Source of the DNA: JAZKIX01 sp040384645
GTDB taxonomy: Bacteria; Pseudomonadota; Gammaproteobacteria; Burkholderiales; Burkholderiaceae_D
DNA: 64,000 nt
NCBI GenBank assembly: GCA_040384645.1
Contig: JAZKIX010000115.1
Location: 1 to 64,000 of the forward strand
Direction of reading: 5' to 3'
Below the pieces are notes generated by a model. It had not been told where the DNA came from. It searched no databases and was given only the letters and a program-made list of their open reading frames with translations. A program made the translations under genes and the position numbers. Of the stretch, positions 52,694 through 60,391 are shown one piece after another. The stretch's first letter is position 1, and every line of letters begins with the position of its first letter.

Positions 52694-53461
52694 ATGCCTA
52701 TCACATTCCTTCGTCGCTTAAGTGGGCGGGAGCGCAGTGCTCTTGCCGACCGCCAACTGGGCTTGTCACTCACTTTTGTTGCTGGTGCAACTAATGCAGG
52801 CGGATTTCTGGCGGTAAATCAATACACCTCGCACATGACCGGCATCGTGTCACTGATGGCCGACGATATTGCGTTGGGCAATATCAGGCTGGCATTGGCT
52901 GGCTTAGGGGCGCTATTGTCGTTTCTAGCCGGTGCAGCTTGCTCTGCGATCTTGATCAATTGGGCGCGGCATCGCAAGCTGCATAGCCAATATGCCTTAC
53001 CGCTGATGCTGGAAGCGTGCTTGCTGCTTTGTTTCGGTTTGTTGGGCGGTAATCTTTCTTCACGCATGGGTCTGTTTGTGTCGGTCACGGTGATGTTGTT
53101 GTGTTTCATCATGGGTTTGCAAAACGCCATCATTACCAAACTATCCAATGCACTTATCAGGACCACCCATGTGACAGGTTTGGTGACCGACATGGGGATC
53201 GAGCTTGGCAAAATGCTTTACTGGAATCGCGCCTACCGTAGAGAAGACGCTTTTTTCGTCACCGCAGATCGCCAAAAAATGCGCTTGCTCACCTCACTGT
53301 TATTCATGTTTGGAGCTGGCGGTTTAAGCGGTGCATTGGGTTTTAAATACATCGGTTTTTTGTCTACCATTCCCTTGGCATTGATTCTTTTACTGCTGGC
53401 GGTAGTGCCGGTGATGGACGATTTTCTACTGCAACTGCGGCGTTTAAAGCGCGGGCATTGA
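52694..53461 (+). CDS. DUF1275 (YoaK-type) membrane protein
   Basis: 255 residues with about six transmembrane helices. Characteristic sequences are GLSLTFVAGATNAGGFLAVNQYTSHMTGIVS, LGALLSFLAGAACSAIL, VMLLCFIMGLQNAIITKLSNALIRTTHVTGLVTDMG. I start at MPITFLRRLSGRERSAL by comparison with the family. Function unknown; likely an inner-membrane transporter-like protein. Confidence 0.9.
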   Translation: MPITFLRRLSGRERSALADRQLGLSLTFVAGATNAGGFLAVNQYTSHMTGIVSLMADDIALGNIRLALAGLGALLSFLAGAACSAILINWARHRKLHSQYALPLMLEACLLLCFGLLGGNLSSRMGLFVSVTVMLLCFIMGLQNAIITKLSNALIRTTHVTGLVTDMGIELGKMLYWNRAYRREDAFFVTADRQKMRLLTSLLFMFGAGGLSGALGFKYIGFLSTIPLALILLLLAVVPVMDDFLLQLRRLKRGH

Positions 53462-53621
53462 GTTGGTGCTTAAAAATAAGGCGATTTGTACCCGTGATGC
53501 GTGCTCGTAATAACCGGTTGATATCGGCGAAGTTCTGCATCGGCAACCGGGACCGATCGTATTAAGGTACAGTGCAACGCCGATGTTGCCTTGCATCCGA
53601 ACTACCCACTTCCTATGGCCC

Positions 53622-54380
53622 ATGTCTCAACCGATCTCCTTCGACCTGCCAGTTAGTCTTGACGTGCATGCCTTGCGGGCCAGTTGCGCGGCGTGCAGCA
53701 TGCACCAGTTGTGTCTGCCGATGGGGCTAGACGATGCCGATTTGCAGCGGCTCGATGACATTATCGGCCGGCGCCAGCGTGTTGCACGCGACAGCACCTT
53801 GTACCGGGTAGGCGATCCATTTACCACTTTGTACGCGATTCGGCTCGGGCATTTCAAGACTTACCAGATTACCCCTGGCGGCGCACAACTCATTACTGGT
53901 TTTCAAATGAATGGCGAGTTGCTGGGCATGGATGCCATCAGTACGGATCACCATCATTGCGATGCGGTGGCGCTGGAAGATAGCGAAGTTTGTGAAATCC
54001 CGTTTCTGCGGCTGGAAGAATTGTTTGGTCATATTCCAACGCTGTTGCGGCACTTCCACCGCATGATGAGTCAGGAAATTACGCGTGAACAGAGTGCGAT
54101 GCTGTTGTTGGGCAATATGCGTGCCGAGCAGCGTTTTGCCGTGTTCCTGATCAACCTGGGATCGCGTTATGCGGCGCGCGGTTATTCGCCGACCAGTTTT
54201 CAGTTGCGCATGACGCGCGAAGATATCGGTAATTTTCTGGGCCTGACCATCGAAAGCATCAGCCGCCTGATCAACAAATTCAAGCAGCAAGGTTTGCTCA
54301 AAGTAAGCAAACGCGAGGTCGAATTGCTCGACCCCGCACGCTTGAAAGCGATGGCGGCGGGCACGGAACACTGTCATTAA
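53622..54380 (+). CDS. fnr: FNR-type oxygen-responsive Crp/Fnr regulator
   Basis: 252 residues from MSQPISFDLPVSLD. The [4Fe-4S] ligands are Cys22, Cys25, Cys31 (CAACSMHQLC) and Cys113 (HHHCDAVAL), matching the 20/23/29/122 set of E. coli FNR. The cNMP-like barrel and the recognition helix EDIGNFLGLTIESISRLINKF are intact. It is convergent with the cco gene cluster. A perfect FNR box lies in front of ccoN (59952-59965), the probable direct target. Confidence 0.94.
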   Translation: MSQPISFDLPVSLDVHALRASCAACSMHQLCLPMGLDDADLQRLDDIIGRRQRVARDSTLYRVGDPFTTLYAIRLGHFKTYQITPGGAQLITGFQMNGELLGMDAISTDHHHCDAVALEDSEVCEIPFLRLEELFGHIPTLLRHFHRMMSQEITREQSAMLLLGNMRAEQRFAVFLINLGSRYAARGYSPTSFQLRMTREDIGNFLGLTIESISRLINKFKQQGLLKVSKREVELLDPARLKAMAAGTEHCH

Positions 54381-54613
54381 TCTGGGACTTGGTTTGATGG
54401 CGTGCGCAGCAAGTAATACGTCAAGCTGCTGGACAATGCGCAACAGCCCCAGAACATGAAAAACCCAAGGGTGTAGGCGGCCAGCCCAGACAGCTCAATC
54501 TGTCGTTCGGCTATGAACACTTCATGCGGATCGAATAGCGAAAAGAAACAGCCTTCGGCGATGATCGCAACTAAAAAAGACGACCATAAAATAATCATTA
54601 CCCGTCGCAACAT
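54377..54613 (-). CDS. small two-helix membrane protein of the cco cluster
   Basis: 78 residues with two transmembrane helices (IILWSSFLVAIIAEGCFFSLF; LAAYTLGFFMFWGCCALSSSLTYYLL). Its stop overlaps the fnr 3' end by four bases, converging. It is 22 bp after the FixH-like gene on the same strand, so it is probably the last gene of the ccoNOQPGH transcript. Function unknown. Confidence 0.7.
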   Translation of the reverse strand: MLRRVMIILWSSFLVAIIAEGCFFSLFDPHEVFIAERQIELSGLAAYTLGFFMFWGCCALSSSLTYYLLRTPSNQVPD

Positions 54614-54635
54614 AGCCTAAGCTCCTAAATTCTTA

Positions 54636-55178
54636 TTAACTGCGCGCTATCAAATTAGTCTTGAGCTCGATTTGCAGCTGTTGCGGCCAGGCCCATGCAC
54701 CGTTCAAACGCCACTGGCGCTGTTCGTTTTCGATCAACACTTGCCAACGTGCCTTTTCCAACATCGGCAGTGCCAGGGCAAACTTGCCTTCGGCGTCAAC
54801 CTCTACCGGTGCAACGATATCCTTGGCCGGTTGGGTGGAATGAACCAGATGCAAGCGGATTTTCCCAGGCAATGGCGCGTCGAAACTGCGCAAGGTGCCC
54901 GACAGTATTGCGCTGGCCGGATCGTAACGCAGGGTCGAGGCCAAGTTCAAGGTGTTGGCAGCCTTGTCGCGGCGCAAGTCTTGATTGATCGTCTTGCCTT
55001 GCGTGTAATAGTCGTCTACCACCAACGCATCGGGTCGCGAGAATGCCAGCCACGTGGTAAAACTGCCAGCCACGATCACCGCCACCGGGCCCGCCATCAA
55101 CAGCCAAGGCCAGCGCTGGGCATACCAGGGTGTTTGAGGATCGATGTGATTGCGTCGCAGTGACTGATCGAGTTGCAT
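54636..55178 (-). CDS. ccoH: FixH/CcoH-like cbb3 oxidase assembly protein
   Basis: 180 residues from MQLDQSLRRNHIDPQTPWY; the open frame extends 40 codons further but without family resemblance. One transmembrane helix (WPWLLMAGPVAVIVAGSFTTWLAF) precedes a periplasmic FixH domain (DALVVDDYYTQGKTINQDL, the usual motif). CcoH stabilises the cbb3 oxidase complex during assembly. It follows ccoG by 43 bp, in the standard order. Confidence 0.9.
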   Translation of the reverse strand: MQLDQSLRRNHIDPQTPWYAQRWPWLLMAGPVAVIVAGSFTTWLAFSRPDALVVDDYYTQGKTINQDLRRDKAANTLNLASTLRYDPASAILSGTLRSFDAPLPGKIRLHLVHSTQPAKDIVAPVEVDAEGKFALALPMLEKARWQVLIENEQRQWRLNGAWAWPQQLQIELKTNLIARS

Positions 55179-55221
55179 GGCGTGATCCGTTTTCAATGTA
55201 ATTCGCACTGATTGTGTCGCT

Positions 55222-56622
55222 TCAACGCGGCACGAAAAATACCGCTTTTTCCTTGACCTGCACAGTCGCATCGTCGAGTGCTTGCAAGTGAAATGCAATC
55301 GGATTCGAACCGGTGAGGCCTTTGCCGTGATCGACCCGCAGCCGCACCGGTACCGCCAGCGACCCGGTCGCTTCTACTAACACTTCATCGGGTGTCGCCA
55401 AGGTGATCGAATCGATGCCGGACACGCGGATTTTAAAGCGATGCGCGGTTTCGGCCGTATTCATGATCTGCAAGCGGTATACATTTTCGATCATGCCGTG
55501 TTCCACTTCGCGACCCATCGCGCCGCGATCGCGGATCACGTCAAGCTTGAGCGGGGTGCGCAAGATCAGTGCGCTACCGAAAGCCACAACGATCAGCACT
55601 AGTAGGGCGCTATAAATCAAAACCCGTGGACGCAGCACCCGCTGCTGCATCTGTTTGATCGACCAGTGCTCGCGCATGGCATGGTCGGTCGAATAGCGGA
55701 TCAAGCCGGGCGGTTTGGCAATCTTGTCCATCACCGAATTGCAGGCGTCGATGCAGGCTGCGCAGCCGATACATTCATATTGCAAGCCCTTGCGAATATC
55801 AATGCCAGTTGGGCAAACTTGCACGCACAGGGTGCAATCGATGCAATCGCCCAGTTTGCTTGGGACTGCCTCCGCTTTACTGCCCAGTGCGCCGCGCGGT
55901 TCGCCACGTTCCTGGTCGTAGGTAATGATCAGGGTGTCTTGGTCGAACATCGAACTCTGGAAGCGTGCATACGGGCACATGTATTTGCATACTTGTTCAC
56001 GCAGCCAGCCGGCGTTGCCGTAGGTGGCGAGGGAATAGAACAGGATCCAGAACAATTCCCACGGGCCTAGCGCCAAGGTCAGCACTTCATGCTGCAAGAT
56101 TTTTATCGGCGTGAAATAGCCGACAAATGAAAATCCGGTCCAGCAGGCCAGCAGGCCCCAGGCACCGTGTTTGGCAATTTTTTTCAGCAGCTTGTCGCTG
56201 GTCCAAGGCTGTTTGTCGAGCCGCATGCGGGCACTGCGCGGGCCTTCGATCTGGCGCTCGATCCACATGAAAATTTCGGTATACACCGTTTGCGGACAGG
56301 CGAAGCCGCACCAGACGCGGCCGGCAATGGCAGTAATGAGAAACAAGGCATAGGCGCAGATGATCAGCAGCACTGCCAGATAGATGAAATCCTGCGGCCA
56401 CAAGACGATGCCGAAAATATAAAATTTACGCGCCGCAAGGTCGAACAGGATGGCTTGCCGGCCGTTCCAGTTCAGCCATGGCAAGCCATAAAACACCAGT
56501 TGCGTCAGCCAGACGCAGACCCAGCGCAAGGTGGCATACCGGCCTTTGGCCTCACGCGGATAAATTTCCTCACGTGCAGCGTACATTTTAATGACCGATA
56601 CCTGTGGATCGGCGTCATGCAT
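55222..56622 (-). CDS. ccoG: cbb3 oxidase accessory protein CcoG (4Fe-4S, copper delivery)
   Basis: 466 residues. Several transmembrane helices and a poly-ferredoxin core: CGFACPQTVYTEIF, CIDCTLCVQVCPTGIDIRKG and CIGCAACIDACNSVMDK (two Cx2Cx2Cx3C sets). A C-terminal Ig-like domain follows (about 350-466). CcoG reduces copper for delivery to the CcoN active site. It lies 57 bp after ccoP in the cco operon. Confidence 0.95.
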   Translation of the reverse strand: MHDADPQVSVIKMYAAREEIYPREAKGRYATLRWVCVWLTQLVFYGLPWLNWNGRQAILFDLAARKFYIFGIVLWPQDFIYLAVLLIICAYALFLITAIAGRVWCGFACPQTVYTEIFMWIERQIEGPRSARMRLDKQPWTSDKLLKKIAKHGAWGLLACWTGFSFVGYFTPIKILQHEVLTLALGPWELFWILFYSLATYGNAGWLREQVCKYMCPYARFQSSMFDQDTLIITYDQERGEPRGALGSKAEAVPSKLGDCIDCTLCVQVCPTGIDIRKGLQYECIGCAACIDACNSVMDKIAKPPGLIRYSTDHAMREHWSIKQMQQRVLRPRVLIYSALLVLIVVAFGSALILRTPLKLDVIRDRGAMGREVEHGMIENVYRLQIMNTAETAHRFKIRVSGIDSITLATPDEVLVEATGSLAVPVRLRVDHGKGLTGSNPIAFHLQALDDATVQVKEKAVFFVPR

Positions 56623-56679
56623 TGCAGTTTTTCCACTGGCCGTTGGCGGACGTAGGTCTACAGATTTGGCCCGGCACGG

Positions 56680-57627
56680 TCATTTTTGCGCCACCTCGGA
56701 CTTTTCATTCGACAGGCTCCACACGTAGGCAGACAGCACATGCACTTTAGCGTCGCCCAGGAATTCGTCAAATGCCGGCATGGTGCTGACGCGGCCTTTG
56801 CGGATTGTTTCCATGATGGTGTCGGCGCTACCGCCATACAACCAGATATCGTCGCTCAGGTTGGCCGAACCAAGCGCCTGATTGCCTATTCCGTTCGCAC
56901 CATGACAAGCGGTGCAAGCGGCGAATTTGGATTTGCCGAACACCACCTTGATCGGATCGGCAGTCGAACCAGACAGGCTCATGACATAGTGGGCTACGTT
57001 TTCCACATCCTTATCCGAGCCCACCGCAGCAGCCATCGAAGGCATTTGCCCATTGCGCCCATGCAAAATCGTGGTCTTGATCACGTTAGGTTCGCCGCCA
57101 TACAACCAATCCTGGTCGGTCAGGTTGGGGAAACCCTTATTGCCGCGCGCATCGGAGCCGTGGCATTGGGCGCAGTAGGTTAAGAACAAACGCTCGCCAA
57201 TCGCATGCGCCTGCGGATCGCTTGCCACCACTTTCAAATCTTGCGTTAAATACTTGGCGAACAGCGGACCGTAATCGGCGTCGGCCTTTTTCAATTCCTC
57301 TTGATAGGCGCCGCTCGATTGCCAGCCCAGCTTGCCGGCATAGGAACCCAAGCCCGGATACAGCACCAGATACACCAGTGAGAACACGATGGTGATGTAA
57401 AACAGCCACATCCACCAGCGCGGCATCGGCGTGTTCAACTCGGTCAAGTCATCATCCCAGACGTGGCCGGTGGTGCCGGCGCCGGCAACGTCTGGTCCGG
57501 CTGGCAAGTCGGCCTTATTGACTCTGTGAATCGATTGCGACCATAACAAGACGCCGCAACCGACAATGCCGAGCAGGGTCAATACCGTGATGTAGATATT
57601 CCAAAATTCATTGGTAAAGTCAGACAT
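56680..57627 (-). CDS. ccoP: cbb3-type cytochrome c oxidase subunit III (diheme)
   Basis: 315 residues. N-terminal membrane anchors (IYITVLTLLGIVGCGVLLWS; WWMWLFYITIVFSLVYLVLYP) lead to two c-type heme domains, CAQCHGSDARGNKG and CTACHGANGIGNQA. It passes electrons from cytochrome c to CcoO and CcoN. Its start overlaps the ccoQ stop by 8 bp. Confidence 0.96.
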   Translation of the reverse strand: MSDFTNEFWNIYITVLTLLGIVGCGVLLWSQSIHRVNKADLPAGPDVAGAGTTGHVWDDDLTELNTPMPRWWMWLFYITIVFSLVYLVLYPGLGSYAGKLGWQSSGAYQEELKKADADYGPLFAKYLTQDLKVVASDPQAHAIGERLFLTYCAQCHGSDARGNKGFPNLTDQDWLYGGEPNVIKTTILHGRNGQMPSMAAAVGSDKDVENVAHYVMSLSGSTADPIKVVFGKSKFAACTACHGANGIGNQALGSANLSDDIWLYGGSADTIMETIRKGRVSTMPAFDEFLGDAKVHVLSAYVWSLSNEKSEVAQK

Positions 57628-57835
57628 GGGTTTGCTCCGTCTCTGGTGTGGCTACTTGTATTGCCACTTGTATCGCCACTTCATCGATCTCATCGGCAAA
57701 CGGTAGCTGCGCCGCCGCATCGAAATCGGCACTGCGCTTAAGGCCAAAGGTCCACCACAAAATCCCAATGAAAGTGGCCAGGCTGATCACCGTCATGGCG
57801 CTGCTGGCGTCGGTAAAAAGATTTTCGATTGCCAT
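57620..57835 (-). CDS. ccoQ: cbb3 oxidase subunit CcoQ/FixQ
   Basis: 71 residues from the ATG at 57835, two bases past the ccoO stop. One transmembrane helix (MTVISLATFIGILWWTFGL) and an acidic cytoplasmic tail with a short VAIQ repeat (DEVAIQVAIQVATPETE). Small single-helix FixQ proteins stabilise the oxidase. Overlaps ccoP by 8 bp. Confidence 0.92.
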   Translation of the reverse strand: MAIENLFTDASSAMTVISLATFIGILWWTFGLKRSADFDAAAQLPFADEIDEVAIQVAIQVATPETEQTHV

Positions 57836-57837
57836 GC

Positions 57838-58452
57838 TCAATTCCTTGTCTTGATCAATGTGCCGAGCCCTTGCAAATAGGCGATCAATGCATCTTGCTC
57901 AGTCTTGCCGGCCAAGGTACTAGGGCCCTGGCTGATTTCTTCTTCCGAATAGGGGACGTTCAGTCGTTTCAATGCGCGCATTTTTGGCACTACTTCCTCG
58001 GCCACCAATGGGGTCTTGGCTAGCCAAGGGTAGTTCGGCATATTCGATTCCGGCACCAGATCGCGCGGATTGTCCAGATGGGTACGGTGCCATTCGTCGC
58101 TATAACGGCCGCCGACCCGGGCCAGATCCGGTCCAGTGCGTTTCGAACCCCACTGGAATGGCCGGTCGTAGACAAATTCGCCCGCCACCGAATAATGACC
58201 ATAGCGCTCGGTCTCGGCACGGAATGGTCGAATCATTTGCGAATGACAGTTATAGCAACCTTCGCGAATGTAAACGTCGCGCCCCATCAGGCGCAAAGCC
58301 GAATAAGGTTTCAATCCGGTAATCGGCTCCGTAGTTGATTTCTGGAAGAATAGCGGCACGATTTCAACCAGGCCACCGACCGATATCACCACTAGCACCA
58401 GAACAATCAAAAGCCAGGGGTTTTTTTCTATCCATTCATGGGAAAATTTCAT
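57838..58452 (-). CDS. ccoO: cbb3-type cytochrome c oxidase subunit II (monoheme)
   Basis: 204 residues. One N-terminal membrane anchor (PWLLIVLVLVVISVGGLVEI) and a single heme c site CYNCHSQMIRPFRAET. The rest (RTGPDLARVGGRYSDEWHRTHL) matches CcoO. It relays electrons from CcoP to CcoN. Starts 9 bp after ccoN. Confidence 0.96.
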   Translation of the reverse strand: MKFSHEWIEKNPWLLIVLVLVVISVGGLVEIVPLFFQKSTTEPITGLKPYSALRLMGRDVYIREGCYNCHSQMIRPFRAETERYGHYSVAGEFVYDRPFQWGSKRTGPDLARVGGRYSDEWHRTHLDNPRDLVPESNMPNYPWLAKTPLVAEEVVPKMRALKRLNVPYSEEEISQGPSTLAGKTEQDALIAYLQGLGTLIKTRN

Positions 58453-58461
58453 CGTCGATCC

Positions 58462-59910
58462 TCAAGCATGTGCCGGTAATAGGGATGGAATGCGGGCCTG
58501 CACCGCGACACCGTCGCGCATCGTCATGAAGGTGTTGTACGCCATCATCAACATGCCCGACAGGTACAGCAAGCCGCCGCCGAACCGGATCACGTAGTAG
58601 GGATAGGTCGCCTTGACGCTTTCGACAAAGGTGTAGGTTAGGGTGCCATCGGGGTTGACTGCGCGCCACATCAAGCCTTGCATCACACCGGCGATCCACA
58701 TCGAGGCGATATACAGCACGATGCCGATGGTCGCGACCCAGAAATGGGTGTCGATCAAACGGGTACTCCACATTTCTTTTTTGCCACACAAGCGCGGGAT
58801 CAGGTAATAGATCGAGCCCATCGTGATGAAGCCAACCCAGCCCAGCGCGCCGGCATGGACGTGGGCGATACCCCAGTCGGTGTAGTGCGACAGTGAATTG
58901 ACCGTCTTGATCGACATCATCGGACCTTCAAAGGTCGCCATGCCGTAGAACGACAAGGACACGATCAAAAATTTCAAGATCGGATCAGTGCGCAATTTGT
59001 GCCAGGCACCTGACAAGGTCATCATGCCGTTGATCATGCCGCCCCACGATGGCGCCAGCAAGATCAGCGAAAACACCATGCCAATCGATTGGGTCCAGTC
59101 CGGTAAGGCGGTGTAATGCAAATGATGCGGGCCGGCCCACATATACGTAAAAATCAGCGCCCAGAAATGCACGATCGAGAGCCGGTACGAATACACCGGC
59201 TTTTCGGCTTGCTTGGGAATGAAGTAATACACCATCCCCAGATAGCCGGCGGTCAAGATGAAACCGACCGCGTTATGGCCATACCACCACTGGATCATGG
59301 CGTCTTGTACGCCGGAATAGGCCGAATACGATTTGGTCAGCGAGGCGGGCATGCTGGCGCCGTTGACGATATGCAGCAGTGCCACCGCAATGATGTAGGC
59401 GCCAAAAAACCAGTTGGCGACATAGATATGTGGCACCTTGCGTTTGAGCAGGGTGCCGAAAAATACCACTGCATACACCACCCACACCACGGCGATCAGG
59501 ATGGCGATCGGCCATTCCAGCTCGGCGTATTCCTTGCCGCGTGTCAGTCCCATCGGCAAGGTGATCGCCGCGCTGACCAGTACCAGTTGCCAGCCCCAGA
59601 AGGTGAATGCTGCCAATTTATCGGAGAACAATCTGACCTGGCAGGTGCGCTGTACTACGTAATACGAGGTGGCAAACAAGCCGCAAACGCCGAATGCAAA
59701 AATTACCGCATTGGTATGCAGTGGCCGCAGCCGCCCGTAACCGAGCCACGGGATATCGAAATTGAGCGCCGGCCAAGCCAGTTGGGCAGCAATGAAGACG
59801 CCGACTAGCATCCCGATCACGCCCCACACCACGGTCGCAATCGTGAACTGTTTGACGATCTTGTAGTTATAGTTTTGTGCCGTTTCCACTAATGGTCTCC
59901 AGTAAAGCAA
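58462..59910 (-). CDS. ccoN: cbb3-type cytochrome c oxidase catalytic subunit I
   Basis: 482 residues, 12 transmembrane helices. Heme/Cu ligands sit in RPLHTNAVIFAFG, MIQWWYGHNAVGFILTAG (Cu-B and Tyr helix), GPHHLHYTALPDW and the late HYTDWGIAHVHAGALG motif. High-affinity O2 reduction at low oxygen. It heads the ccoNOQPGH operon. An exact FNR box lies 42 bp upstream of the start, predicting micro-oxic induction. Confidence 0.97.
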   Translation of the reverse strand: MLYWRPLVETAQNYNYKIVKQFTIATVVWGVIGMLVGVFIAAQLAWPALNFDIPWLGYGRLRPLHTNAVIFAFGVCGLFATSYYVVQRTCQVRLFSDKLAAFTFWGWQLVLVSAAITLPMGLTRGKEYAELEWPIAILIAVVWVVYAVVFFGTLLKRKVPHIYVANWFFGAYIIAVALLHIVNGASMPASLTKSYSAYSGVQDAMIQWWYGHNAVGFILTAGYLGMVYYFIPKQAEKPVYSYRLSIVHFWALIFTYMWAGPHHLHYTALPDWTQSIGMVFSLILLAPSWGGMINGMMTLSGAWHKLRTDPILKFLIVSLSFYGMATFEGPMMSIKTVNSLSHYTDWGIAHVHAGALGWVGFITMGSIYYLIPRLCGKKEMWSTRLIDTHFWVATIGIVLYIASMWIAGVMQGLMWRAVNPDGTLTYTFVESVKATYPYYVIRFGGGLLYLSGMLMMAYNTFMTMRDGVAVQARIPSLLPAHA

Positions 59911-59951
59911 TGATGTTGCGTGGAGGTTACGAGTTTGGGCAGCAAAAATCC

Positions 59952-59965
59952 TTGATGTGAATCAA
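59952..59965. promoter_or_regulatory. FNR box upstream of ccoN
   Basis: TTGATGTGAATCAA is a perfect match to the FNR consensus TTGAT-N4-ATCAA. Its position, 42-55 bp before the ccoN ATG, suits activation. The fnr gene at 53622 is the obvious source of the regulator. Confidence 0.9.
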
Positions 59966-60072
59966 ATTTGACCGGCTTGGTTACAAAAGGCGCATGCCTG
60001 TGGCGATTGCGGGATTGGGCTGCAATCGGCAGCGTCCGGCTTAGTGGAAGGGTGAAAAGGCTGATTTAGGTA

Positions 60073-60153
60073 AATTAATACTGGCGGTAGTATTAATTTT
60101 TGCCCAATGAATATGAGCGGGTGATGCTATGTTTTTATCTATACTCCCGTTAT
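60073..60153 (+). repeat. dispersed 5'-hairpin/GCGGG/ATAC-CCC element, copy 8
   Basis: The 5' hairpin TTAATACT-N6-AGTATTAA is a perfect 8-bp stem. ATACT is at 60078, GCGGG at 60117 and CTCCC at 60144 (spacing 39 and 27). Its 3' end abuts the ccoS stop codon. It lies about 107 bp from the FNR box, between ccoN and ccoS, opposite to their strand. Confidence 0.85.
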
Positions 60154-60348
60154 TTACGTGCCCATGTCGCCATCGGGGCCGCAAATATTGCCCTTTCCCT
60201 TTTCAGGCCTGTCATCGTCTTCCAAAATCCGTAATGCTGGCCCGACCATATCGTCAAACTGACCGCTATCGGACATGCTGAAAAATACCCAGATTGCGAT
60301 GAATACGATCAGGATGCTGAGCGGGATCAGTAGGTAAAGGGCTTCCAT
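60154..60348 (-). CDS. ccoS: cbb3 oxidase maturation protein CcoS
   Basis: 64 residues with one transmembrane helix (MEALYLLIPLSILIVFIAIW) and the CcoS pattern FFSMSDSGQFDDMVGPALRILEDD. It is needed for heme and copper insertion into the oxidase. It lies 43 bp after ccoI and shares its transcript. Confidence 0.95.
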   Translation of the reverse strand: MEALYLLIPLSILIVFIAIWVFFSMSDSGQFDDMVGPALRILEDDDRPEKGKGNICGPDGDMGT

Positions 60349-60391
60349 CGCGGCTCACTCGTGATTTTTAAAATAGCGGAGGTGATGCTGA

